Shown here: positions 1-7,482 of the stretch, piece after piece
Position numbering within the stretch: position 1 is the first letter of the stretch
Layout of the letters: each line of letters starts with the position of its first letter
The notes under the pieces: generated by a model
The model's input: only the letters and a program-made list of their open reading frames with translations
Told to the model about the DNA's origin: nothing
The model's database searches: none
Assembly (NCBI GenBank): GCA_037441445.1
Contig: JBBISE010000103.1
Span: 1 to 12,957 of the forward strand
DNA from: JAAYQU01 sp037441445
Lineage (GTDB): Bacteria; Bacteroidota; Bacteroidia; Bacteroidales; Salinivirgaceae
Direction of reading: 5' to 3'
DNA: 12,957 nucleotides
Position numbers and translations under genes: made by a program

Positions 1-51
1 GTCGGCATGAAGTTCCATATGGCCGTAAACCGAAAAATTATAAACATATGA
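1..51 (+). other. Left edge, possible tail of an upstream gene
   Basis: This short stretch precedes the sensor gene. Reading frame 1 is open from the window edge to a TGA at 49-51, which would overlap the ATG at 48 in an ATGA junction, a common arrangement for coupled genes. The frame of the sensor itself is also open to the edge, while the remaining frame is closed by a TGA at 8-10. With only 16 codons no product can be named, and no clear TAnnTTTG promoter box is visible. Whether the sensor gene is cotranscribed with an upstream gene is therefore open. Confidence 0.2.
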
Positions 52-3000
52 AAAGGTATTTTGCCATTGCCACCTTTCTGCTGCTAACCGGCTCCCTTGA
101 CGGCCAGCATTACAATATAGCCCGTTACAGCGTTGCCGAAGGTTTGCTCCACTCGTTTGTCAGTGACATTACACAAGACAATCGGGGAAATATCTGGATT
201 GCCACCGGCGGAGGGTTAAGCCAATTCAATGGTGTCCGGTTTTTCAATTATACCACGCGTGACGGACTTAATTTTACCCGTTTGACGTGTGTGGCAGCTG
301 ATTCTGATGGCAATATTTGGGTAGGCTCATCAAAAGGGGTAAATGTTTTTAACGGAAATCGTATTTTTAGCCTTAGCGACCCGGTGCTGGGCGAAAACGT
401 TCTGGCAATTGAGCCTGCGGGAGGTTCAAAAGCCTGGATTGCCACCGACAATGGTTTGAGTCTGGCTTCCCTGCAAACAGATAGCCTGGTGTTTACAAAA
501 ATAAAATACGACTTCAACAGTCCCGAAATTGCAATGATTTTCCAGGATAGAAGTCTGACCTCGTTTCTTCTGACATCAAAAAGTGGGGATCTTTATTATG
601 GATCGAACGGATTTCTTTTCAGGGTTCGCGATAAAAGGGTAGAAAAAATCACGTCTCCTGATAACCTTACAGTAAACGACGGGGCGGAACTCCCTGACGG
701 AACCTTGGTATTTGGCACCAACCGGGATTTATTTCAACTGGAAAAATCGAGACTTATCCCGTTTATAAATCAGTACATTAACGGTTTCGAGGTAGTAAAA
801 GTCAGGTATCATTCCCAAAAGCTCAGGATGCTTGGAAGGAAAAGAGATTCGAATACAGAACCCATGTTTTTGCTTACTATAAACCTGGCAGAGCCAAGCT
901 ACTTTCGGGTTATTGGTAAAGCCAATGGTATGATAGAAAGCCCCACATCTCTGTATATTGATCACGAAAACAACGTATGGACAGGTTCAAATGGCGGTCT
1001 CAGCGTCCTTCGTGGGGAAAGTTTTGTTACATTTACTACTAACGATGGGCTTGTTGGAAATAAAATCTGGGCTATATGTCAAACCTTTGACAAAAGCCTT
1101 TGGTTGGGGACCATTGGTGAAGGCCTTACAGTGATGCGAAAGGGCGAAACTTTGCGATACACCCAAAAAAGCGGACTCCCCGACTCGTACATTGGAAAAG
1201 TTTACCAGTATCCACAGGGCAATGTCTTCCTGGGAACGGGGAATGCCGGACTTTGTCAGGCTATTTGGAATGAAAAGGCCCAACGTCACCAGTTTAAAAA
1301 GATAGCGGTAATTCAGGGTCAGAATCGCCTGCGTGTCGATGACATCTATCGCGACGGTAGTGGAAGATTATGGGTAGCATCGCAAAAAGGCCTATACTGG
1401 ACTGACAACGACAAAGATTTTACAAGGCAAAACCTGATTGAAAACGATAGTCCCGTGTTTGTTCAAAAGTTGCTCTTTGACATGAGTCGACAAAGGTTAT
1501 GGGTTGGAACGCGAGGAAGCGGCCTTTTTTATGTTGAAGCGGGAAAATCATACCGGTATGATTCCTGTTTTTTCCGGGAAGAGATTTCGACCCTTTGCCA
1601 GGACACATTTGGGGACATCTGGGTTGGGACACGGACAAATGGAATCTACAGAATTAACAACCAGGGGACATTACAATTGACAGAGAAAGAAGGAATTAGT
1701 TCAAATTTGGTGTATATCCTCCTGCCCGACAACTATTCCAATCTTTGGGTAGGAACCAACCTGGGGCTCGACAAAATCAACCTCACTTCAGTGAGCGATG
1801 GCCATGCTGAAATTCGCCATTACGGATCGGACGATGGTTTGCTTGATTTAGAAATAAATCTGAACGGAGCTTTGGAAGATCAGGAAGGATACCTTTGGTT
1901 TGCCACAAACGGTGGTTTGCTCCGATACGATCATAATTACGACATCAGCAACCGCATTCCCCCTAAAGTAAACATCCTGGGGATGAAGCTGCATTCCCAG
2001 ACAACCGATTGGAGTCACTTCGATGAAAATACGGATACCTGGAACGGCCTCCCGAGGTCACTAAGCCTCAGGTATCACCAAAACCACCTGACTTTTGAGT
2101 TTGTAGCCATATCATTCAAAAACCCAAAGCAAATAACCTATTCATGGATGCTTGATGGTTTCGATAAATCCTGGATTGACGGTGGGATTAACCGACAGGC
2201 CATTTATTCGAACCTTCCACACGGTAGGTACGTGTTTAAATTGAAAGCAGCCAACAACGATCTTGTTTGGTCTGAGGAAATAAAATCAATGGAGATTGTA
2301 ATTGAACCTCCAGTTTGGGCAACCTGGTGGTTCCGGGTTTTTATAATCGTTTTCGCGTTTATGGCGGTTTACCTGTTTATGTTGTGGCGAATACGGGTAT
2401 TGAAAACAAGACAAAAAGAGCTGGAGGAAATAGTTGAAATGCGCACCTATGAACTCTCGGAACAAGTAAGAATTATTGATACAAAGAATCACCAGATTCT
2501 GGACAGTATTTATTACGCCAAATTTTTACAAAGCGCCATTCTTCCATCAATTTCAGACATTTACCAGAATTTTTCAGATGCATTTGTGCTCTATAAACCC
2601 AAAGATGTGGTCAGTGGAGACTTTTATTGGTTCCAGTCCGATGGTCAGAAATCCATAATAGCTTTGGCCGACTGCACAGGTCATGGTGTTCCCGGTGCCA
2701 TTGTCAGTGTAGTTTGCAGCAACGCTTTAAACCAGGCTGTCCGTGAAATGGCTGACGCTGACCCGGCGCGGATTCTGGAACGGACACGAATGCTGGTGAT
2801 TGACACCTTTTCGCATGGATATAAAGATGTGCGCGATGGAATGGACATTGCCCTTTGTACATTTATGCATCAAACCGGAGAATTGATATTTGCCGGTGCC
2901 AACACCTGTCTTTGCGCTGTGGTAAACGGATATTTTACTAAACTGCGCCCTAATAATCAACACATTGGAAGAAACATAAAAACTGAATCCTTTACAAACC

Positions 3001-3236
3001 AAACTCTTACACTTAAAAAAGGTGATTTGTTTTTTATGTATTCCGATGGATATACTGACCAATTTGGTGGTGAAACCAACAGAAAATTCAGCATTAAAAA
3101 ACTTGAAGAACTCGTTTTTAGCAATGCCAATTTAACTATGAGCGAGTTATCGCATCTTTTGGACAATACTTTCGAACAGTGGAAAGGCATGAACGATCAG
3201 ATTGACGATGTGGTTGTTCTGGGGATTCGTGTATAA
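48..3236 (+). CDS. Propeller-repeat sensor with Y_Y_Y domain and SpoIIE/PP2C phosphatase output
   Basis: This 1062-residue protein is a predicted transmembrane signalling phosphatase. Residues 1-19 form a signal peptide, which supports the ATG at 48 although the frame stays open upstream. Two-component-regulator propeller repeats with an IWVGT-type core recur at about residues 44, 86, 304, 348, 436, 479, 519, 561 and 611. A Y_Y_Y domain lies at about 690-755, a membrane helix at about 764-781 and a coiled coil at about 785-822. The C-terminal SpoIIE/PP2C phosphatase runs from about 843 to 1062. Its metal-binding acidic residues look intact: D858 in SGDFYW, D875 in ADCTGHG, D933 in DGMD, D1000 in SDGYTD and D1053/D1054 near the end. 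Family knowledge suggests that the periplasmic propeller senses a signal and the cytoplasmic phosphatase acts on a phosphoprotein, possibly an anti-anti-sigma factor. No kinase, receiver or DNA-binding domain is present, and no partner gene is adjacent. Confidence 0.93.
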   Translation: MKRYFAIATFLLLTGSLDGQHYNIARYSVAEGLLHSFVSDITQDNRGNIWIATGGGLSQFNGVRFFNYTTRDGLNFTRLTCVAADSDGNIWVGSSKGVNVFNGNRIFSLSDPVLGENVLAIEPAGGSKAWIATDNGLSLASLQTDSLVFTKIKYDFNSPEIAMIFQDRSLTSFLLTSKSGDLYYGSNGFLFRVRDKRVEKITSPDNLTVNDGAELPDGTLVFGTNRDLFQLEKSRLIPFINQYINGFEVVKVRYHSQKLRMLGRKRDSNTEPMFLLTINLAEPSYFRVIGKANGMIESPTSLYIDHENNVWTGSNGGLSVLRGESFVTFTTNDGLVGNKIWAICQTFDKSLWLGTIGEGLTVMRKGETLRYTQKSGLPDSYIGKVYQYPQGNVFLGTGNAGLCQAIWNEKAQRHQFKKIAVIQGQNRLRVDDIYRDGSGRLWVASQKGLYWTDNDKDFTRQNLIENDSPVFVQKLLFDMSRQRLWVGTRGSGLFYVEAGKSYRYDSCFFREEISTLCQDTFGDIWVGTRTNGIYRINNQGTLQLTEKEGISSNLVYILLPDNYSNLWVGTNLGLDKINLTSVSDGHAEIRHYGSDDGLLDLEINLNGALEDQEGYLWFATNGGLLRYDHNYDISNRIPPKVNILGMKLHSQTTDWSHFDENTDTWNGLPRSLSLRYHQNHLTFEFVAISFKNPKQITYSWMLDGFDKSWIDGGINRQAIYSNLPHGRYVFKLKAANNDLVWSEEIKSMEIVIEPPVWATWWFRVFIIVFAFMAVYLFMLWRIRVLKTRQKELEEIVEMRTYELSEQVRIIDTKNHQILDSIYYAKFLQSAILPSISDIYQNFSDAFVLYKPKDVVSGDFYWFQSDGQKSIIALADCTGHGVPGAIVSVVCSNALNQAVREMADADPARILERTRMLVIDTFSHGYKDVRDGMDIALCTFMHQTGELIFAGANTCLCAVVNGYFTKLRPNNQHIGRNIKTESFTNQTLTLKKGDLFFMYSDGYTDQFGGETNRKFSIKKLEELVFSNANLTMSELSHLLDNTFEQWKGMNDQIDDVVVLGIRV

Positions 3237-3280
3237 AAATTTCGACAAAAATTGATTACAGAAAATCAGGTAAAAAATCG

Positions 3281-3288
3281 TATCTTTG
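3281..3288 (+). promoter_or_regulatory. Bacteroidota -7 promoter box upstream of the GT5-like gene
   Basis: The octamer TATCTTTG matches the Bacteroidota -7 consensus TAnnTTTG exactly. It lies 39 bases before the ATG at 3328, which gives an untranslated leader of roughly 30-35 bases. The -33 element is weak: the nearest TTG (3252-3254) is 26 bases upstream, more than the usual 19-21. The box implies that the GT5-like/DUF4270 pair can be transcribed independently of the sensor gene. Confidence 0.6.
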
Positions 3289-3327
3289 CAAAATCTGTGA
3301 ATTCTTACCACTTAATTTCCACAAAAA

Positions 3328-4131
3328 ATGGGAAACGCCAGAATTCTTTACGTTGCACAGGAGATTTACCCCTACCTGCCCGAAAGTAAAATTGCCAATG
3401 TTTGTAGGCATCTGCCACAAGCCATTCAGGAAAAAGGAAAAGAAATAAGGACATTTATGCCCCGTTATGGGTGCATTAACGAACGCCGCAACCAGTTGCA
3501 CGAAGTCATTAGGCTTAGCGGGATGAACCTTGTAATAAATGATACCGACCATCCGCTAATTATTAAGGTAGCAAGCATTCAGTCTGCCCGAATGCAGGTT
3601 TATTTCATTGACAATGAAGATTTTTTCCAGCGGAAATACGTACTTACTGATTGTCACAATAATTTCTTCCCCGACAACGATGAGCGCGCTATATTCTTTG
3701 CTCGGGGCGTCATTGAAACAGTAAAGAAACTGCGTTGGTCACCGGATGTTATTCACTGTCATGGTTGGATGTCGGCTATTGTTCCTTTGTTTATTAAGCA
3801 TGTTTTTAATGAAAACCCCTTGTTCGAGCATTCAAGAACAATAATAGCTCTTTACAACGATGGCTTTGAACCCCAAATGGATAAAGGAATTGTAACCAAA
3901 CTTTCCAACGAAAATATTCCTTCAACAGCCACAAAACTACTCTCGGAGGATTCATCGTACCTGAATCTGATGAAAACCGCCATAGATGCCGCCGATGCCA
4001 TTACTATGGGTGAAGAAAACGTAATGCCGGAATTGGTCGAGTATGCAAAAAAAACGGGAAAACCGTTCCTGGAATACCAAACCGAGGAAAAAAACGTTGA
4101 ATCACACAGAAATTTTTACGACCAATTTTAA
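3328..4131 (+). CDS. Single-domain starch/glycogen-synthase-like (GT5 N-terminal domain) protein
   Basis: This 267-residue protein resembles only the N-terminal Rossmann domain of GT5 glycogen/starch synthases, which usually have about 475-500 residues. Visible family features are the opening ILYVAQEIYPY strand, the TFMPRYG segment near residues 43-49 and a DVIHCHGWMSA motif at about 141-151, matching the D-x-H-x-H-x-W block of GT5. The ADP-glucose-binding K-x-G-G loop expected just after the first strand is replaced by PESKIANV, and the C-terminal nucleotide-binding half is absent. The ORF ends with an ordinary stop, with no synthase-like sequence following, so it is not obviously a truncated pseudogene. 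Stand-alone proteins of this type are common in Bacteroidota and are often labelled glycogen synthase. Glycogen synthesis is doubtful given the missing parts. The gene lies 14 bases before the DUF4270 gene and is probably cotranscribed with it. Confidence 0.85.
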   Translation: MGNARILYVAQEIYPYLPESKIANVCRHLPQAIQEKGKEIRTFMPRYGCINERRNQLHEVIRLSGMNLVINDTDHPLIIKVASIQSARMQVYFIDNEDFFQRKYVLTDCHNNFFPDNDERAIFFARGVIETVKKLRWSPDVIHCHGWMSAIVPLFIKHVFNENPLFEHSRTIIALYNDGFEPQMDKGIVTKLSNENIPSTATKLLSEDSSYLNLMKTAIDAADAITMGEENVMPELVEYAKKTGKPFLEYQTEEKNVESHRNFYDQF

Positions 4132-4145
4132 CTCCAGAAATATAC

Positions 4146-5408
4146 ATGCGAAATTCTCTTTTTCTCTTTGTTTTTCTCTTTGCCCTTGTTTCGTGTAAAG
4201 AGGATGAGTCCATAATAGGGTTACACTTACAGGAAAACCGGTTTACCGTACAATACGACACCCTCAGTACCATTAAAACCTTTACAAAATTAGCGGACAG
4301 CCTTTCTCTCACCGGCGCATCGACCGGGCTATTGGGAGACTACAATGATCCCGTTTTTGGGCCTACACGTGCAGCCATTGCCATGCAGTTGGTACCCAAA
4401 GCTTCGGTCATTAACCTGGGACAAAACCCGGTTGGGGACAGCATAGTCCTGAAATTGATAGAGCGGAGCGGATTTTATGGACTTGACTCAGCAGCAATGC
4501 ACATGGTCAGGGTTTACCGCGTCAATACGGGAATGGATCTCGACAATTTGGACAGCACAGCAGTTAATTTCAACACCCTGAATACCTACAAAGGTGAATT
4601 ATTGGCTGAACAACAAGTAATGTTTGACACGAACGATTCCATTCCTTTCGAAGTAAAGTTTAACCACCCAACACTGGCTTCTGCCTTATTACAGGATACT
4701 GCCTTTTACAAAAACGATTCTCTGTTTAAGACCTATTTTGGTGGTTTAATCATTGAGGCCGAAAAAATCGGCCAAGACGGGAGCATAATCACCATCGATT
4801 TTAGCCAAACGCAAACCCACCTGCGACTTCATTTCAAAAATGATACAGATACACTCTACTTCGATTTTGTGTTGAAAGGTGACAATACCAGCCGCTATTC
4901 CGTTTTCGACCATCAATATGCCGGAACGGATGTTGCAAATGCCTTGGCCGATAGTCTTTACCAAAACCTGTTCTTCATACAAGGAATGAACGGCGTTGGT
5001 CTGAAAATACGGATTGATAGCATCAATACCCTTTTCAATGGTGACAAGTGGGCTGTGAATTCGGCCCTGCTGACTATAAAACTGGCCTCCGATGATGATT
5101 CGACCTATTTACCACCTACTTCCATTATCGTGAAAATGATGGAGGAAGGCGAGGAAGTATTTACCCCCGATTATAGCACGCAGGGAGGAGCTTCAACTTC
5201 TCCGGAAAACTACAATTCGGCCATAAAAGGTTACCATATCCGATTAAATAAATTGTTGTATCAGGCCCTCATCAACAGGCAATCATCAATAACGCTCACA
5301 GCCTACGCTACCAGCCCGCTGACAAAAGCCAACAGGGCGGTGCTTGCCGGTTCTGAACACCCCAATGACAGTCTGAGGCCAGTGCTGCATATCATTCGAT
5401 CGAAATAA
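4146..5408 (+). CDS. DUF4270 family lipoprotein, probably surface exposed
   Basis: This 420-residue protein is recognised as a DUF4270 family member, a Bacteroidota lipoprotein family of unknown function. The start at 4146 gives a type II signal peptide: a basic residue at position 2, a hydrophobic core rich in Leu and Phe, then the lipobox LVSC with lipidated Cys17. The residues after the Cys (KEDE) resemble the Bacteroidota lipoprotein export signal, a Lys followed by acidic residues, which suggests transport to the outer-membrane surface. The rest is beta-rich with no other membrane helix. The C-terminus has the LRPVLHII strand that typically ends this family. It follows the GT5-like gene by 14 bases. 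In related genomes I recall the two genes being near neighbours, often beside panC/panD, which are not seen here. No catalytic motif is visible, so no function is assigned. Confidence 0.82.
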   Translation: MRNSLFLFVFLFALVSCKEDESIIGLHLQENRFTVQYDTLSTIKTFTKLADSLSLTGASTGLLGDYNDPVFGPTRAAIAMQLVPKASVINLGQNPVGDSIVLKLIERSGFYGLDSAAMHMVRVYRVNTGMDLDNLDSTAVNFNTLNTYKGELLAEQQVMFDTNDSIPFEVKFNHPTLASALLQDTAFYKNDSLFKTYFGGLIIEAEKIGQDGSIITIDFSQTQTHLRLHFKNDTDTLYFDFVLKGDNTSRYSVFDHQYAGTDVANALADSLYQNLFFIQGMNGVGLKIRIDSINTLFNGDKWAVNSALLTIKLASDDDSTYLPPTSIIVKMMEEGEEVFTPDYSTQGGASTSPENYNSAIKGYHIRLNKLLYQALINRQSSITLTAYATSPLTKANRAVLAGSEHPNDSLRPVLHIIRSK

Positions 5409-5433
5409 AAAACACGTAAAATGTAACACACGA

Positions 5434-5562
5434 GGGTGTCTAAAAAGTCCAAAAAGCACGTCATTGCAAGAAGGAACGACGAGGTAAACTTCTGATTATC
5501 AAGTAAAATAGATTACTATGTTGCATTCGCGATGACAAACCGGGAGCTTTTTAGACAGCCCC
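5434..5562 (+). repeat. MITE-like palindromic intergenic repeat
   Basis: The gap between the DUF4270 gene and glmS contains an imperfect palindrome of about 129 bases. The outer arms are GGGTGTCTAAAAAG (5434-5447) and, on the other strand, GGGGCTGTCTAAAAAGC (5546-5562). They share an exact 11-base core, TGTCTAAAAAG. A second inverted pair lies inside: GTCATTGCAAG near 5460 against GTCATCGCGAATGC read from the complement of about 5523-5536. The segment has no ORF. Terminal repeats of this form resemble insertion-sequence ends, and GTCATTGCGAGGA-type inner arms occur in dispersed intergenic repeats of many bacteria, so a non-autonomous mobile element is the best reading. As RNA it could fold into a long hairpin and help end DUF4270 transcription. 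Flanking target duplication is not evident. Confidence 0.65.
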
Positions 5563-5592
5563 TTGTTTGTAAAATAAAGAATAAAACAAAAG

Positions 5593-5608
5593 AGGGACCA
5601 AATTCCCT
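5593..5608 (+). other. Small hairpin in the glmS leader
   Basis: An AGGGA/TCCCT stem of five pairs with a six-base loop lies 17 bases before the glmS start and is followed by an A-rich tract. It is too small, and on the wrong side of the A-run, to be a convincing terminator for the plus strand. It does not resemble the glmS ribozyme, which needs a leader far longer than the 63 bases between the palindromic repeat and the ATG. No clear -7 box is visible in this leader, so the glmS promoter is unplaced. Confidence 0.25.
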
Positions 5609-5625
5609 GAAAAAAAACAAAAAAC

Positions 5626-7461
5626 ATGTGTGGAATTGTTGGATATATAGGAAAAAAACAAGCTTACCCCATTATTATCAATGGTTTAAAAAGGCTTGAG
5701 TACCGTGGTTACGACAGTGCCGGAATTGCGCTGTGGAACAAGCAATCGCTGGTTTATAAAAGTAAAGGAAAAGTCAGCGATTTAGAGAAGCTGGTTGCTG
5801 ATAAAGAAATAGATGCCAACGTGGGTATTGGGCACACCCGTTGGGCCACGCACGGTGAGCCCAATGATGTGAATGCCCATCCGCACATTTCCATGAATGG
5901 AAAATTTGTTTTAATTCACAACGGGATAATTGAGAACTACTCACGGCTTAAAAAAAAACTTATTGACCGTGGTTACACTTTCCAGTCCGAAACCGATACC
6001 GAGGTTTTAGTAAACCTGATAGAATACGTTTACAGCAAAGGCGGCGTCGATGCCGAAACATCTGTCCGTCTAGCCTTAAATAAGGTTATCGGGGCTTATG
6101 GATTGGTAATATTTTGTACTGATGAACCCGACAAGCTGATAGCTGCACGGAAAAGCAGCCCGCTAGTAGTTGGCGTTGGTAAAGGCGAATACTACATTGC
6201 ATCGGACGCTACGCCCATAATTGAGCACACAAACAGTGTTATCTATTTGAACGATAACGACATGGCCATAATAAAGCGTTGCGAATTACAACTTAAAACC
6301 ATTCATAACGAAGAACTTACACCCACCATCCAAAAACTTGACCTGGACATTGGCGAAATTGATAAGCAGGGGTTCGACCATTTCATGCTCAAGGAGATAT
6401 ACGAACAGCCTCGTTCCATAATGGACACACTCAGAGGGCGGCTTGCCCCCGACAATGCCGACATCAGGCTTGGTGGACTGTTTGCCGTGATGGACAAACT
6501 AGTCGAAGCTAAACGCATTTTGATTATTGGTTGCGGAACATCATGGCATGCGGGTTTGGTGGGCGAATACATTATTGAAGAACTTGCGCGAATACCGGTG
6601 GAGGTAGAATATGCTTCGGAATTCCGGTACCGAAATCCCATACTTTTCCCCGACGACATCATAATTGCCATCAGCCAGAGTGGAGAAACTGCCGACACGT
6701 TGGCAGCCATTCGCATGGCGAAGGAACAAGGCATAACTGTTTTGGGAATTTGCAACGTGGTTGGAAGCTCCATTCCCCGGGAAACCGATGCCGGTGTTTA
6801 TACCCATGCCGGCCCCGAAATAGGTGTCGCATCAACCAAAGCCTTTACGGCCCAGGTTGCTGTTTTAACCATGATGGCTATAATCATTGGGCAGAAAAAA
6901 AACACCATCAGCACCGAGCAATTCAACAAAATGGTTGACGAACTGCGCGATATACCCAACAAAGCAGAAAAGATTTTACTGCTCAACGACAAGATTCGCC
7001 AAATTGCCCAGGAATATAAAGACGCCAACAACTCCATTTATCTGGGTCGGGGTTATTTGTTCCCTGTTGCTCTCGAAGGTGCCTTGAAATTAAAGGAAAT
7101 CAGCTATATACATGCCGAAGGATATCCGGCTGCCGAAATGAAACACGGCCCCATTGCCCTGATTGACGAAAACATGCCCGTAGTGTTTATTGCCACCAAA
7201 GACAAGAGCCACGAGAAAATTGTTTCGAACATTCAGGAGGTGAAAGCCCGGAAAGGTAAAATCGTTGCCGTTGTTACCGAAGGCGATGAAACCATCAAAA
7301 AACTGGCCGACCACGTGATTGAAATCCCCGAAACAATGGACTTTCTTGCCCCGCTGACCACCGTTATTCCGTTGCAATTGCTTTCGTACCACATTGCCGT
7401 GATGCGCGGTTGCAATGTTGATCAACCCCGAAACTTAGCAAAATCAGTAACCGTTGAATAA
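5626..7461 (+). CDS. glmS: Glutamine--fructose-6-phosphate aminotransferase (isomerizing)
   Basis: GlmS converts fructose-6-phosphate and glutamine to glucosamine-6-phosphate and glutamate, the first step towards UDP-GlcNAc for peptidoglycan and lipopolysaccharide, in the cytoplasm. The 611 residues match the usual length of about 610. The start is fixed by Cys2, the glutaminase nucleophile exposed after Met removal (MCGIVGYIG). Other glutaminase residues are visible: R72 in GHTRWATHG, N99/G100 in HNGIIENY and D124 in SETDTEV. Two SIS domains follow. The first carries CGTSWHAG at about 303 and SQSGETADT at about 350. The second carries GRGYLFPVALEGALKLKEIS and the EMKHGP segment. The C-terminal tail NLAKSVTVE holds the catalytic Lys606. 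All key residues are intact. metG begins 21 bases downstream, so the two are probably cotranscribed. There is no glmS ribozyme. Confidence 0.98.
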   Translation: MCGIVGYIGKKQAYPIIINGLKRLEYRGYDSAGIALWNKQSLVYKSKGKVSDLEKLVADKEIDANVGIGHTRWATHGEPNDVNAHPHISMNGKFVLIHNGIIENYSRLKKKLIDRGYTFQSETDTEVLVNLIEYVYSKGGVDAETSVRLALNKVIGAYGLVIFCTDEPDKLIAARKSSPLVVGVGKGEYYIASDATPIIEHTNSVIYLNDNDMAIIKRCELQLKTIHNEELTPTIQKLDLDIGEIDKQGFDHFMLKEIYEQPRSIMDTLRGRLAPDNADIRLGGLFAVMDKLVEAKRILIIGCGTSWHAGLVGEYIIEELARIPVEVEYASEFRYRNPILFPDDIIIAISQSGETADTLAAIRMAKEQGITVLGICNVVGSSIPRETDAGVYTHAGPEIGVASTKAFTAQVAVLTMMAIIIGQKKNTISTEQFNKMVDELRDIPNKAEKILLLNDKIRQIAQEYKDANNSIYLGRGYLFPVALEGALKLKEISYIHAEGYPAAEMKHGPIALIDENMPVVFIATKDKSHEKIVSNIQEVKARKGKIVAVVTEGDETIKKLADHVIEIPETMDFLAPLTTVIPLQLLSYHIAVMRGCNVDQPRNLAKSVTVE

Positions 7462-7482
7462 ATAAAACAGTATAAATCCACC

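Noticed and set aside
5434..5562. CRISPR-like repeat
   Set aside because: There is one inverted pair and no regularly spaced direct repeats.
5409..5625. glmS ribozyme or riboswitch
   Set aside because: The gap is mostly filled by the palindromic repeat. The remaining leader of about 63 bases is too short, and only a 5-pair hairpin is visible.
6303..6773. Minus-strand open frame of 156 codons inside glmS
   Set aside because: Low-complexity, Ser- and Met-rich shadow of a strongly conserved gene on the other strand.
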